Shown piece by piece: positions 7,198 through 13,750 of a DNA stretch of 19,605 nucleotides. This DNA is from Candidatus Margulisiibacteriota bacterium. GTDB lineage: Bacteria > Margulisbacteria > WOR-1 > JAKLHX01 > JBAZKV01. Location: positions 1 through 19,605 of the forward strand of contig JBAZKV010000027.1 in assembly GCA_041650635.1 (NCBI GenBank), in the 5' to 3' direction. The position numbers were made by a program, and so were the translations under genes. The stretch's first letter is position 1. Each line of letters starts with the position of its first letter. Below the pieces are notes generated by a model that was given only the letters and a program-made list of their open reading frames with translations, was not told the origin of the DNA and did no database searches.

Positions 7198-7703
7198 TTT
7201 GCCCCGTATTTTTTCAACGCTTCAATATCTGCAAGATCCTGCGGTCTTCCAGCGATCTTCTTTAGCTCGATCAAGTCCTTCATGGAAATAATCGGAACTT
7301 TTACGCCCCAAGATTCAATTACTTTTCTTCTTTTATACGCTCTTTCAAAAGCAATGTAATTTTCGGTCATTACATCAATAACAATATAAGGATTATCAAT
7401 ATCCCAAAAAGAAAATACTTTCATGTTCTTTTTTCTTTTCCATTCATTAACTTTGACCGGATCCGCCAATTCCCTGGGATCCACAGGAACTTTTGGCTCC
7501 AATCCGAGCTCTTCAACAGCGGAAACAAACTTAAGCAAATTGCTTTTGTCCATGGCAAGCATTATATCCATATCGCCCGTGGCCCGCTGGACACCATGAA
7601 GATTTACAGCTATGCCTCCTATCAAAAGATATTTTATCTTTTTTTTGTTGAGTTTCTTTATTATGTCTTCATAATAAAGTTCTCGATGGTTTTTATTTTT
7701 CAT
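7194..7703 (-). CDS. MNT/AbiEii-like nucleotidyltransferase
   Basis: The pol-beta nucleotidyltransferase core is visible: YLLIGGIAVNLHGVQRATGDMDIML, with GG at 29-30 and the metal pair D44-x-D46, and a third carboxylate in YIVIDVM (Asp110). The C-terminal IISMKDLIELKKIAGRPQDLADIEAL is typical of stand-alone nucleotidyltransferases of the AbiEii/DUF6036 kind. These include toxin-antitoxin and abortive-infection components. The 169-residue length fits. It lies 12 nt after metF and overlaps the small ORF by 4 nt, so it is probably the fifth gene of the minus-strand cluster. AT-rich, Lys-rich coding differs from metF and lysS and may mean it was acquired. No HEPN partner is present. Target and nucleotide are unknown. 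Confidence 0.8.
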   Translation of the reverse strand: MKNKNHRELYYEDIIKKLNKKKIKYLLIGGIAVNLHGVQRATGDMDIMLAMDKSNLLKFVSAVEELGLEPKVPVDPRELADPVKVNEWKRKKNMKVFSFWDIDNPYIVIDVMTENYIAFERAYKRRKVIESWGVKVPIISMKDLIELKKIAGRPQDLADIEALKKYGAK

Positions 7704-7715
7704 AATATACAGGAT

Positions 7716-8576
7716 CTATAGCTCCGCGATAATCTTTTTCACCACTTCTGCATCATTCATCGTCATAAAATGGACTCCGTCGCAGTAAGGCTTAAGTTCT
7801 TTTATCGTTTCAACAGCGATTTGGATGCCTTCCTGTTTCGACTCTTTTGAACTTTGCATTCTCTTAAGCACTTTATCCCCTACTTTAACCCCGGGGACTT
7901 TTTCTTCCATGAATTTTGCCATTTCAAAGGTCCTGAGTGGAAATATTCCCAGAAGCAATTTCATTTTGAGAGTTGAAGTCTTTTCTTTGAATTTCTTGAA
8001 ACCGTCTATATCATAAATAACCTGCGTCTGAATAAACTCCGCCCCCGCATCCAGCTTTTTCCTTAATTTCATTATCTGAAGGTCGATCTGTTCGCTGTTG
8101 GGGTTAACCGTTGACCCGAGACTAAATGAAGGATTTCCTTTAAGAGGAGACCCGTTCAGGTCCTGCCCTTTTCCCATTTTTCTGATAAGGTCCAGGAGCT
8201 GGACCGAATCCAGCTCGAACACGGGTTTTGCCAGGACTTTTCCGTCCTTTATGGGATAATCCCCTGTTATTGACAGGATGTTCCTTATCCCAAGCGCATA
8301 AGCAGCCAGGACATCGGAAGAAAGCCCCATAGAATTGCGGTCGCGGCAGCACATTTGAAGTATAGGATCTATACCTTCGTGTATAAGTTTGTGGCACAGC
8401 ACAATAGGGTTCATCCTCATGACGGCTCTCTGATTATCCGTCACATTGATAGCATCAACGATCCCTTTTAAGCTTACAGCCTTGCTTATAGCATCATCCG
8501 CATCAACGCCTTTGGGAGGAAAGATCTCTGCGGTCAGGATAAATTTCTTTGAGGCCAGGGCTTTCTTGAAGGACAT
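7716..8576 (-). CDS. metF: Methylenetetrahydrofolate reductase (MetF)
   Basis: This FAD-dependent TIM-barrel enzyme reduces 5,10-methylene-THF to 5-methyl-THF, feeding methionine synthesis or the methyl branch of the Wood-Ljungdahl pathway. The N-terminal AEIFPPKG holds the catalytic Glu (Glu17), and LQMCCRDRN and NILSITGDYP are the conserved folate/flavin-contact segments. The length of 286 is normal for bacterial MetF without a regulatory domain. The start ATG abuts the metV stop (TAAATG), so the two are translated together. The MetVF arrangement is known from acetogens, where MetV is an Fe-S subunit bound to MetF. Whether this organism fixes carbon or only makes methionine cannot be told here. 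Confidence 0.93.
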   Translation of the reverse strand: MSFKKALASKKFILTAEIFPPKGVDADDAISKAVSLKGIVDAINVTDNQRAVMRMNPIVLCHKLIHEGIDPILQMCCRDRNSMGLSSDVLAAYALGIRNILSITGDYPIKDGKVLAKPVFELDSVQLLDLIRKMGKGQDLNGSPLKGNPSFSLGSTVNPNSEQIDLQIMKLRKKLDAGAEFIQTQVIYDIDGFKKFKEKTSTLKMKLLLGIFPLRTFEMAKFMEEKVPGVKVGDKVLKRMQSSKESKQEGIQIAVETIKELKPYCDGVHFMTMNDAEVVKKIIAEL

Positions 8577-9218
8577 TTACATCTCCGTCCTGTGGGGTCG
8601 AAGAGCCTTGGACCAGTCTTTGACAGGTTTAAAGTCATTTATGTCTTCAACTCTGTTAAGCTGTTTTAGCCGCTCGTAAACAAGCGCCCAGGCACAGTCA
8701 TTTTTGGGGTCAACCTCGCATTTGCCCTTTGTCGAGCCGCCGCACGGGCCGTTCAAGGTGTTCTTGGGACACCTGGTCAAAAGACAAATGCCTCCGGTCT
8801 TGTCCAGCTGGCACTCCCCGCACATAGTGCACATTTCGTAGAACTTGCCGGCTCTGTATGTCTTGGCAAGGAACAATGAGTTAAGCGCCGGAAAGACCGC
8901 CTTGCCTACTAGAGCTGCCACGGTCTGGACCCCCGCTCCGCAGGACATAACAAGAAAAGCATCCGCTTCATCAAGCTGTTTCTTATGGTTCAAAAACTCT
9001 TTGCGGCAGAGGCGCTCATCACATGTGGATTCAACTACGGCAGTTCCCGAGATCTTTTTCCCGTCCTTTTTCAGCCTTTCCGCCATTTCCTTGACCTCGG
9101 CTTCTCCCCCTGTTTTGTTGGAGGTAGCGCACAACCCGCAGCCCACAACAAAAATGCTTTTGGCGTCCTTTAACATCTCAAGTATTTCTTCGTACTTCTT
9201 CTGTTCAGTTACTATCAT
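8577..9218 (-). CDS. metV: MetV-type methylenetetrahydrofolate reductase C-terminal domain protein
   Basis: The C-terminal half has the cysteine signature of the MTHFR_C (MetV) family: CTMCGECQLDKTGGICL, then TRCPKNTLNGPCGGSTKGKC and DCAW, probably binding an Fe-S cluster or zinc. The N-terminal part has VGCGLCATSNKTGGEAEV, with further cysteines at STCDERLCRKE. In acetogens such as Moorella, MetV partners MetF in a complex that reduces methylene-THF. I place the start at ATG 9218 (MIVTEQKKYEE), with AAGGAG 6 nt upstream; an in-frame GTG at 9233 would put that site inside the gene. It directly precedes metF with no gap. The hairpin repeat between lysS and this gene ends just upstream of its ribosome-binding site. 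Confidence 0.9.
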   Translation of the reverse strand: MIVTEQKKYEEILEMLKDAKSIFVVGCGLCATSNKTGGEAEVKEMAERLKKDGKKISGTAVVESTCDERLCRKEFLNHKKQLDEADAFLVMSCGAGVQTVAALVGKAVFPALNSLFLAKTYRAGKFYEMCTMCGECQLDKTGGICLLTRCPKNTLNGPCGGSTKGKCEVDPKNDCAWALVYERLKQLNRVEDINDFKPVKDWSKALRPHRTEM

Positions 9219-9232
9219 CTTTTTCTCCTTCA

Positions 9233-9255
9233 CCCCTCTCCCTCTGGGAGAGGGG
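9233..9255. repeat. GC-rich hairpin repeat between lysS and metV
   Basis: CCCCTCTCCC (9233-9242), loop TCT, GGGAGAGGGG (9246-9255): a perfect 10-bp stem within a wider CACCCC...GGGGGTGAGGG context (to 9268). It looks like the C/G-rich REP-type palindromes seen in many bacterial genomes. On the minus strand it sits between the lysS stop and the metV ribosome-binding site without a T-run. It could stabilise the upstream mRNA end or modulate metV translation. Confidence 0.75.
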
Positions 9256-9274
9256 AAGGGGGTGAGGGTTCTAT

Positions 9275-10735
9275 TTATGCAACCGGCCTCATGTGCGGGA
9301 ACAAAAGGACTTCCCTTATCGAATGCGAATCCGTCATCAGCATGATCAGCCGGTCTATCCCTATGCCAAGCCCTCCCGTGGGCGGCATGCCATATTCAAG
9401 GGCCCTGACATAATCTTCGTCCATGGATTCAGTTTCTTCGTCACCGGCTTTTTTTAGCTCCATCTGTTTTTCAAACCTCTGCTTCTGGTCTATTGGATCG
9501 TTCAATTCCGAAAAGGCATTGGCCATTTCCATGCCCGCAACGATCACTTCAAACCTTTCCACCAGCTTTGGATCATTTCTCTTCTTCTTTGCCAGAGGAG
9601 AGGTCTCTATGGGATAGTCTGTTATGAATGTGGGCTGGATGAGATGCTGCTCGACGAACCTGTCGTACAGTTCGTTTATGAGCTTGCCCTGCCCCATTTT
9701 ACTGGCGTCATCAACGCCCCTGTCTTTTGCGAGCTTCACCAGCTCATCATGGCCCAGGTCTATGTTTATTCCGGCAAACTGCATCAGGGCGTCTTTCAGA
9801 GTGATTCTTTTCCATGGTTTTTTGAAATCTATTTTCATGCCCTTAAAGGTCACTTCTGTGGTGCCAAGCTCTTTTTTCACGGTCGTGCTGATCAGATCTT
9901 CCGTCAGTCCCATTATGTCATTGTAATCGGCATAAGCCTGATAGATCTCCAGCATGGTGTATTCGGGATTATGCTTGAACGACATGCCCTCGTTCCTGAA
10001 GACCCTGCCAAGCTCAAATATTTTTTCAAAACCTCCGACAATGAGCCTTTTGAGATAAAGTTCGGGGGCAATGCGAAGAAAGAGGGGCATGTTAAGCGCG
10101 TTGTGATGGGTCTTAAAAGGCTTGGCCGCGGCTCCTCCCTGAAGGACATGCAGTATGGGGGTCTCCACCTCAAGGAACCCTTTATCCTCAAGAAACCTCC
10201 TGATGCCGGAGATCACCCTGCTCCTTAAAACAAAGATCTCCTTGACCTGTCTGTTAACAATAAGGTCGACATACCTCTGCCGGTACCGGAGTTCCGTATC
10301 CTGAAGGCCATGCCACTTTTCGGGGAGCGGGTGAACTGCCTTGGTAAGGAGAGTAAGTTCTTTTACCTTGACAGAGACCTCTCCGGTCTTGGTCTTGAAG
10401 ATCCTGCCCTTTACGCCGATAAAGTCTCCCATATCGGTCTTTTCAAATACGGCGAACTGTTTCTCACCCACATTATCAAGCCTTACATATATCTGTATCC
10501 TGCCGGCCTCATCCTGGATATGAGCAAACGCCGCTTTGCCGTGCCCGCGCCTCAAAACTATTCTGCCTGCAAGGCTGTATTCTCTCTCGCTCTCCTGCTC
10601 TTTCTCAAGGGTGGCATATTTGGCCAGGAGCTGCGCCGAGTCGATATCTTTGTCATAGTTGTAGGCAAAGGGCTCTATGCCCTCGCTCCTCAGCTGTTCT
10701 ATTTTTTCTCTTCTTACCTTAACTTCTTCCGCCAT
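9275..10735 (-). CDS. lysS: Lysyl-tRNA synthetase, class II
   Basis: It charges tRNA-Lys in the cytosol. The N-terminal OB fold (about 55-135: YSLAGRIVLRRGHGKAAFAHI...) binds the anticodon. The catalytic domain has motif 1 (GFLEVETPIL), LysRS-specific residues in PFKTHHNALNMPLFLRIAPE, motif 2 (FRNEGMSFKHNPEYTMLE, from about 246) and motif 3 (GLGIGIDRLIMLMTDS). The protein is full length (486 aa) and ends FPHMRPVA, normal for the family. The start ATG has AGGGGAG upstream and overlaps the end of coaX by 17 nt, so it is coupled to coaX. There is no T-box or leader because of the overlap. Confidence 0.97.
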   Translation of the reverse strand: MAEEVKVRREKIEQLRSEGIEPFAYNYDKDIDSAQLLAKYATLEKEQESEREYSLAGRIVLRRGHGKAAFAHIQDEAGRIQIYVRLDNVGEKQFAVFEKTDMGDFIGVKGRIFKTKTGEVSVKVKELTLLTKAVHPLPEKWHGLQDTELRYRQRYVDLIVNRQVKEIFVLRSRVISGIRRFLEDKGFLEVETPILHVLQGGAAAKPFKTHHNALNMPLFLRIAPELYLKRLIVGGFEKIFELGRVFRNEGMSFKHNPEYTMLEIYQAYADYNDIMGLTEDLISTTVKKELGTTEVTFKGMKIDFKKPWKRITLKDALMQFAGINIDLGHDELVKLAKDRGVDDASKMGQGKLINELYDRFVEQHLIQPTFITDYPIETSPLAKKKRNDPKLVERFEVIVAGMEMANAFSELNDPIDQKQRFEKQMELKKAGDEETESMDEDYVRALEYGMPPTGGLGIGIDRLIMLMTDSHSIREVLLFPHMRPVA

Positions 10736-11462
10736 TTATCTCCCCTATCATTCTGAGCCCGATCAGCGTCAAATTTGGCTCTACTACATCGATTATATCA
10801 GTTTTATCCGAGATTATGCCGGCAAGTCCCCCTGTGGCAATGACCTTTGCCCCCTTCCCAAGCTTTTTACGGAAAAGGGCCACCATTTTCTCGGTTATTC
10901 CCACATACCCCCAGAAGATCCCGGATCTCATCGCTGATACCGTATCATCCCCTATCACCTTTTTTGGGAACTTAAGGTCTATCAGGGGCAGCTTGGCGGT
11001 TTTTTCGTGGAGAGAAGACCTTGACAGGTTTACTCCCGGAGCGATCGCGCCTCCAAGATATGCCCCGTTTTTATCGACCGCACAGAATGTTGTCGCGGTG
11101 CCAAAATCTATCACTATCAAAGGCTTCCCATACTGCCTCCGCGCCGCGTACACATTGACCAGCCTGTCCGCCCCGATCTCCTTAGGTTTTTTGAGCTTGA
11201 TGCCCATAAGCCCCCTAAAGGTGCCTGCATTAACAAAATACGGCCTGACCCCGAACAACTGCTTAACGATCTTTGCCATCTTCTTATCTAAAGAAGGGAC
11301 TACGCTTGAAATGACTGCCCGTGAAATCTTGTATTTTCTAAAATTGGACATTGGATATTGGAAATTGGACATTGTTTCAAATCGCAGCGTCTTAACCAGG
11401 GTTTTACCGTTAAAGATCCCGGCAACTGTATTTGTATTCCCTATATCTACAGCAAGCAGCAT
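10719..11462 (-). CDS. coaX: Type III pantothenate kinase
   Basis: It phosphorylates pantothenate, the first committed step to CoA, using an ASKHA fold. The phosphate-1 motif DIGNTNTVAG (6-15), the GADRL motif with the conserved Asp99, the FGTATTF motif (120-126) and GGAIAPGV (137-144) are all intact. Residues 31-40, MSNFQYPMSN, are encoded by an ATTGGAC-type heptamer array where other CoaX proteins have a longer stretch, often containing a T-x-D-E-x-G/A motif. The protein (247 aa) is therefore slightly short there. The start is supported by an extended -10 box leaving a 3-nt leader. It heads the cluster coaX-lysS-metV-metF-nucleotidyltransferase and is divergent from the HD-domain gene. Confidence 0.95.
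   Translation of the reverse strand: MLLAVDIGNTNTVAGIFNGKTLVKTLRFETMSNFQYPMSNFRKYKISRAVISSVVPSLDKKMAKIVKQLFGVRPYFVNAGTFRGLMGIKLKKPKEIGADRLVNVYAARRQYGKPLIVIDFGTATTFCAVDKNGAYLGGAIAPGVNLSRSSLHEKTAKLPLIDLKFPKKVIGDDTVSAMRSGIFWGYVGITEKMVALFRKKLGKGAKVIATGGLAGIISDKTDIIDVVEPNLTLIGLRMIGEINGGRS
11343..11374. repeat. ATTGGAC-type heptamer array inside coaX
   Basis: Units on the plus strand: ATTGGAC, ATTGGAT, ATTGGAA, ATTGGAC, then ATTG. It is preceded by ATTTTCTAAA. In the coaX frame (minus) it reads MSNFQYPMSN. It has the same unit, orientation and codon phase as the array at 14669-14703. Confidence 0.85.
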
Positions 11463-11480
11463 TATTGAAAAATTATAGCA
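11463..11480 (-). promoter_or_regulatory. Extended -10 promoter of coaX, 3-nt leader
   Basis: On the minus strand TGCTATAAT (11480-11472) is a perfect extended -10. A 6-nt discriminator (11471-11466) puts +1 at 11465, three bases before ATG 11462. There is no ribosome-binding site. A GGCT-ATA-AGCC dyad (11492-11502) lies near the -35 position. Confidence 0.6.
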
Positions 11481-11563
11481 TTATTATATCTGGCTATAAG
11501 CCTTTCTCCCCTCCTGAAATCCTCCGCCCTTAATTGCGATAAATGTATAAGAGAAGACACATT

Positions 11564-12676
11564 ATGGCAAGAACAACCCTTATGCCTCACAGCGACAGGA
11601 CAAATATCTGGAGAACACAGATAGGGCTTGGCATCGGAAGAGAGAGGCTTTTGCATGTTAGGCAGACAGTAAGCAATTATCTGGCTCTTAGAAGCTGCGA
11701 GGGAGAGCGTTTTTGGAATGCCATACTGCCTGAAAACAGAGCTTACGAGAGTAGAAAAACCTATCTCGACCTCATGTCATGGCTCTTTGACGAACACCGT
11801 GTGCTTGACTGGCAGCAGCAAAGGGACCTTGAGGCCGGCATTCGCCTGCATGATATAGGCTACGCCCGCTCAGCCGGAGCCGATCATCCCGAACAGGGTT
11901 ATGAAGTGCTGAGGGACCCGGAGATACAAAAGGAACTGGGACTTTCTTCTATTTATGACATGGACACGGTCCTTAATATGGTTAAATATCACGGTTTATT
12001 CTCGGATGTTGGGTTTTTATACAGGCCCGATATGATCTCCTCATTCAATTTTCCTACCAGGATCTCGCTTGCGGTCATGGGCGCTCTGGATTCAACAGCA
12101 AAGCCCTTAAAGGAAGGAGGTTTTCACAGCATGCTTTTTTCCAGGCTCCTGAGAAGATACCAAAAGCTGCTCGAGAACCCATCTATAACATTCGAGGAAA
12201 AGCTGCAGCAGCTTTTCGGCCCCATGAATTATGTCTGGCTTGAGGATACCCATGCCGAAGCTCTTACTGCCGGGATCGAGGAGGAGGGGCTCAAAGGGGA
12301 AAGCGGTTTTGAGGCTTTAGCCGGAAGGACCTACTTTCGCTGCTGGCCTCTGCTGAAAGACCTGATAACTCCGCAAATTGAATTCGCTTCGTCATTTTAT
12401 ACTCCGGTGGACCCGTCCCATATTCCGCATCTGGTTTCATTTTTGATGGTGATGGCCCGTCTTCTGGGAAAAGCCGCTCCCCAAAATGATGTCATGGTAG
12501 ATACCGCATTCAATTATTTTGACTTTTCTTTAAGGCCTTCCTATCTTGCTTCTTTAAGAAAAGACCTTTCCGACCCTGCCTCGGAACTCGGCCAGATAGA
12601 TGACTGCACCTTCGGATTCGGGAACCAGAAAATCAGCTTTTTAGGCGACCAAATACTGTTGGATCATTCACGATAG
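11564..12676 (+). CDS. HD-domain phosphohydrolase-like protein
   Basis: Metal-ligand residues of an HD hydrolase are visible, numbered from ATG 11564: His31 (ERLLHVRQTVSNYL), His96-Asp97 (GIRLHDIGYARSAG), His108 (DHPEQGYEVL), His143 (VKYHG) and Asp176 (VMGALDSTAK). The H...HD...HPxxG...H...D order resembles the two-metal HD/HD-GYP type, but a GYP motif is absent. The C-terminal half (about 180-370) is not recognised. The substrate is unknown; nucleotides or cyclic dinucleotides are typical for the fold. ATG 11543, seven codons upstream, is possible. I prefer 11564 because TATAAG (11546-11551) would then give a 6-nt leader. It is divergent from coaX, and its 3' end lies 3 nt from the convergent RluD gene. 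Confidence 0.8.
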   Translation: MARTTLMPHSDRTNIWRTQIGLGIGRERLLHVRQTVSNYLALRSCEGERFWNAILPENRAYESRKTYLDLMSWLFDEHRVLDWQQQRDLEAGIRLHDIGYARSAGADHPEQGYEVLRDPEIQKELGLSSIYDMDTVLNMVKYHGLFSDVGFLYRPDMISSFNFPTRISLAVMGALDSTAKPLKEGGFHSMLFSRLLRRYQKLLENPSITFEEKLQQLFGPMNYVWLEDTHAEALTAGIEEEGLKGESGFEALAGRTYFRCWPLLKDLITPQIEFASSFYTPVDPSHIPHLVSFLMVMARLLGKAAPQNDVMVDTAFNYFDFSLRPSYLASLRKDLSDPASELGQIDDCTFGFGNQKISFLGDQILLDHSR

Positions 12677-12679
12677 ACC

Positions 12680-13606
12680 TTAAGAACTCTTCCAGTCCGG
12701 TTTTTTTTCTAATCTGACCTGATTATCCCGGACAGGATGCTGGAACCCCAGGAAGAACGAATGCAGCATCATTCGTTCCGATCTGTCTTTCTTAAGCCCG
12801 TAAATGGTGTCTCCGACTATAGGGTATCCGGCGTGTGAAAGATGGACCCTTATCTGATGGGTCCTTCCCGTCTCAAGCTTAAGATCAAGCAGGGTCTTGT
12901 CTTTATAACGCTTGAGAACCGAGAAATGCGTGACGGCCGCTCTTGATTTTGATCTCCTGTGTTTTTTTTCGTTGTCGCTCTTTTCTTTTTCGGTCTTAAG
13001 TTCTATTACCGCCATCTTTTTCCTGTCCGACTGGCTTCTTCCTATCGGCGCTGACAGTGTTCCTTTGTCCTCTTTGACAACGCCATGGACCATGGCAAGA
13101 TACCGCTTTTCAACTGTCCTGTTCTTAAAGGCGTTGGAAAGAACGCCGTGCGCATTATCGTTTTTCGCTATCACAATAAGCCCTGAGGTCTCTTTATCAA
13201 GGCGGTGCACTATCCCGGGCCTCTCAACCCCGCCTATTCCGGAAAGGTCCTTGCAGTGGGCTAAAAGAGCGTTCACCAGAGTGCCGCTCCTGTGCCCCTG
13301 CGCAGGATGAACCACCATCCCGGCGGGCTTGTTGATTACTATCAGGTCTTTGTCTTCATAGATCACATCCAGCTCTATCTTTTCGGGAAGCACTTCCGTT
13401 CTTTTGGGTGCCGGTATGTCCACTTCAACCGTATCCTCATGAAGAACCTTGCGGGCTGCTTTTGCACAGACTCTGCCGTTCAGCCTGGCAAAGCCCCCGG
13501 CAATAAGCTTTTGGATCCTGTTCCTGCTTGCGGCAGGCAGCTTTTTGGCAATGAACTGGTCAAGCCTGTAATGTTCGAACTCTTTCGGCACTTTGTATTG
13601 GCGCAT
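12680..13606 (-). CDS. rluD: RluA/RluD-family pseudouridine synthase
   Basis: It converts uridines to pseudouridine in RNA, in this family usually 23S rRNA helix 69 (RluD) or related sites. There is an S4-like RNA-binding domain at about 10-65 (YRLDQFIAKKLPAASRNRIQKLI). The catalytic domain then has VIYEDKDLIVINKPAGMVVHP, GIVHRLDKETSGLIV with catalytic Asp137, and GRTHQIRVHLSHAGYPIVGD (247-266). Residues about 203-223 are a highly charged insert (ELKTEKEKSDNEKKHRRSKS) where relatives run directly from KKMAV to AVTHF. The exact site specificity is not proven. The start has a -10-like TATATT with a 5-nt leader and no clear ribosome-binding site. It is divergent from the 32-codon basic ORF. Confidence 0.92.
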   Translation of the reverse strand: MRQYKVPKEFEHYRLDQFIAKKLPAASRNRIQKLIAGGFARLNGRVCAKAARKVLHEDTVEVDIPAPKRTEVLPEKIELDVIYEDKDLIVINKPAGMVVHPAQGHRSGTLVNALLAHCKDLSGIGGVERPGIVHRLDKETSGLIVIAKNDNAHGVLSNAFKNRTVEKRYLAMVHGVVKEDKGTLSAPIGRSQSDRKKMAVIELKTEKEKSDNEKKHRRSKSRAAVTHFSVLKRYKDKTLLDLKLETGRTHQIRVHLSHAGYPIVGDTIYGLKKDRSERMMLHSFFLGFQHPVRDNQVRLEKKPDWKSS

Positions 13607-13627
13607 GTTATAATCCTAATATAATCA
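13607..13627. promoter_or_regulatory. Overlapping divergent promoters between rluD and the small basic ORF
   Basis: Plus strand: TGTTATAAT (13606-13614, extended -10) and a second perfect TATAAT (13620-13625), the latter with TTGGCG (13598-13603) at 16-nt spacing. Minus strand: TATATT (13623-13618), which would give a 5-nt leader for rluD. The two directions share bases, so the genes may compete for polymerase. Confidence 0.5.
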
Positions 13628-13646
13628 TACTCTAAGGGAGAAATAA

Positions 13647-13745
13647 ATGCGAGAGAGAGAAAAAGAGCTCAAGAGAAAAAGAAAAAGAAGAAAAGAAGCC
13701 CTAAAGAAGAAGAGAAGGGACAACAGGCTTAAAAGGGCTGTCTAA
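13647..13745 (+). CDS. Small Arg/Lys-rich protein, 32 aa
   Basis: ATG 13647 to TAA 13745 encodes 32 residues, 19 of them Arg or Lys and 5 acidic. It begins MREREKELKRKRKRRKEALK and ends DNRLKRAV. It is predicted to be one long charged helix, possibly RNA- or ribosome-binding (inference). Support for a real gene: AAGGGAG 6 nt before the ATG, a perfect TATAAT further upstream, and the ORF fills the gap between rluD and the FAD dehydrogenase (5 nt from the latter's stop). The purine-rich sequence could by itself produce such an ORF, so it might be spurious. I do not recognise a family with certainty. Confidence 0.6.
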   Translation: MREREKELKRKRKRRKEALKKKRRDNRLKRAV

Positions 13746-13750
13746 AGAGT

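Noticed and set aside
9219..9233. GTG start at 9233 for metV
   Set aside because: It would place the AAGGAG ribosome-binding site inside the gene. ATG 9218 has that site at ideal spacing.
9644..10228. Plus-strand ORF of 194 codons inside lysS
   Set aside because: It is antisense to full-length LysRS with all class II motifs; no family features of its own.
10736..10770. T-box or other tRNA-sensing leader for lysS
   Set aside because: The lysS start overlaps the coaX end by 17 nt, so there is no untranslated leader.
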